DNA from: Amblyornis subalaris
Taxonomy: Eukaryota; Chordata; Aves; Passeriformes; Ptilonorhynchidae
NCBI GenBank assembly: GCA_018881555.1
Contig: JACAXG010000025.1
Location: 5,711,899 to 5,775,898 of the forward strand
Reading direction: 5' to 3'
Length of the DNA: 64,000 nt
Within the stretch, counting starts at the first letter, position 1. Each line of letters starts with the position of its first letter. Position numbers and translations under genes: made by a program. A model generated the notes under the pieces. The model was not told where the DNA came from, did not search any database, and worked only from the letters and a program-made list of their open reading frames with translations. Of this stretch, positions 62,791 to 64,000 are shown piece after piece.

Positions 62791-64000
62791 GCAGCTTTCA
62801 CAGCCTTGAAGTTTCTGTCAAGAGAATAGAGAGAGGAATGAGAAAACTGGGGACCTCGACCACATGAAATACAACCCAACAATTTTTCTTTCTCCATGCT
62901 GAAATGCTGGCATAAAATTGTTGTGTGAAAAGCACACAAGGAGAGATATTTGCTCCTCTAAGAATTTTGTCCTTGGAGAGCTTAACTAAGGTCTGTGCTG
63001 GGTTAAAGGTGTACAGTGAAGTGAATCCCTTTTAAGTTATTATTCCCATCACAGGGGAAAAANGAAGGTGTATCCTGCATCAGAGGAAAGGTCCACCGGT
63101 GTCCTTTCCCCAGTAGCACCTACTAGTGGATGCATAAAGAGGAGGAGGAGGATACATACAGAGCAAGAACAAGCACCCCTGACAAACAGATCTCATTTCT
63201 ACAGACACGGGTTTCTCTTCCAACAGTCCTGGAGGGGATGGGCAGCAACACAAGTATTTGTCATGGTCAGAAAGTCAAGCCAATCGATCTCCTTGCTCCA
63301 TTAAACGTTTGCTGAAGGGAAGGGTGGAGGTCTTGGACTTTACCCTAAAGAGTGATGCACGAGGAAGCTTATTTTGCTCAGGTCCATTCTTCCTATCTGT
63401 CTGTCAGTCAAATAAATTTGTATCCTCTATAGACATGTTACATTTAAGTTGCCTTTTAAGTGTTTTTCTGATGCCCACTGAAAAAAAGAGCAAGAAGTTA
63501 CATATAAAATGACTGTATGATCTGGAAGCTATGTACTGTTTATGCCTTGAACATCTGACCTGAAATTTTGTCCTCATTGTTTAATACTTCAGGGCTTAAC
63601 AGAGAACCAAAGAGATACTGCTAAAAAAGAGAATGAGGATGAATGAATTCATTCTGCTTTTTCTTACCTCCTTTCAATTTACTTCCATATTTTAACATAT
63701 TGTTCAANCTAATATAGATTTTCAAAACCACAAGAAAAGGAAGTGCAAATAGACATACTTACTCTGTTCATGCTAGAAGTCTTCTGAAGCCCTTTTGAAA
63801 GATCTTTGCGGGTTTGAGACACTTAAGAAAAAGAAACAATACCATCTGGAGTAGACAACAAAACAGGCATCAAATATACCACTTTATGAGACTGAATACT
63901 GGAATCAATAGATTCTAAGCTATGTCACATTAATAACAGAGCAGGTATATTTATATGACCACTTGATTTCTATGTTAGATTTCATCATGTTCGAGATAAA
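62791..64000. other. Non-coding stretch to the window end, no gene seen
   Basis: A short (GGA)n run lies at about 63138-63150. Overlapping frames at 63068-63512 (+) have no known domain. The window ends in AT-rich DNA without a recognisable feature. Confidence 0.6.

Noticed and set aside
1..64000. CRISPR arrays, bacterial operons, phage or integron structures
   Set aside because: No regularly spaced repeats with unique spacers, no dense coding, and the repeats present are those of a bird nuclear genome.

Overview
This looks like avian nuclear DNA, most likely from a neognath bird. The evidence is a set of CR1 (chicken repeat 1) LINE fragments, two of which keep the typical CR1 3' end (octamer-like ATTCTRTGA), and solo LTRs of a retroviral type common in bird genomes. 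Fragments of much older amniote repeats (an L3-like CR1 and MIR/CORE-SINE pieces) are also present. The sequence is AT-rich, with short A- or T-rich runs and many isolated single N positions. I found no protein-coding gene that I can name, and no tRNA, rRNA, CRISPR array or bacterial-style operon. The window reads as intergenic DNA or a very long intron.

Layout. 1-5.2 kb: a CR1 scrap, an LTR-like block on the + strand (about 3.66-4.1 kb) and a compound pentanucleotide satellite (4984-5225). 5.2-13.1 kb: mostly unique DNA, a MIR (7055-7184) and a 3'-terminal CR1 on + (12150-13096) that still shows the end of its reverse transcriptase frame, broken by a frameshift. 13.1-31.5 kb: a long stretch without a recognisable gene or repeat, with several perfect short inverted repeats. 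31.5-46.9 kb: two CR1 fragments on the minus strand, a CpG-rich LTR-like block at 35.5 kb, and three to four segments that look like conserved non-coding elements (about 34.8, 38.7, 44.7 and 46.1 kb). 46.9-48.3 kb: a decayed L3-like CR1 of about 1.35 kb. 48.3-64 kb: two diverged but related LTRs on the minus strand (54586-55160 and 61807-62403), MIR traces, a short open frame with splice-like borders (about 57 kb) and a possible conserved segment at 62.6 kb.

How it works together. No multi-gene system is visible. The most plausible functional content is regulatory: the CpG-retaining, repeat-free segments, especially 44675-44945, have the look of distal developmental enhancers. This is an inference from composition only and needs a multi-species alignment. 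The rest is a layered record of transposons: MIR and L3-like CR1 oldest, then CR1, then retroviral LTRs.
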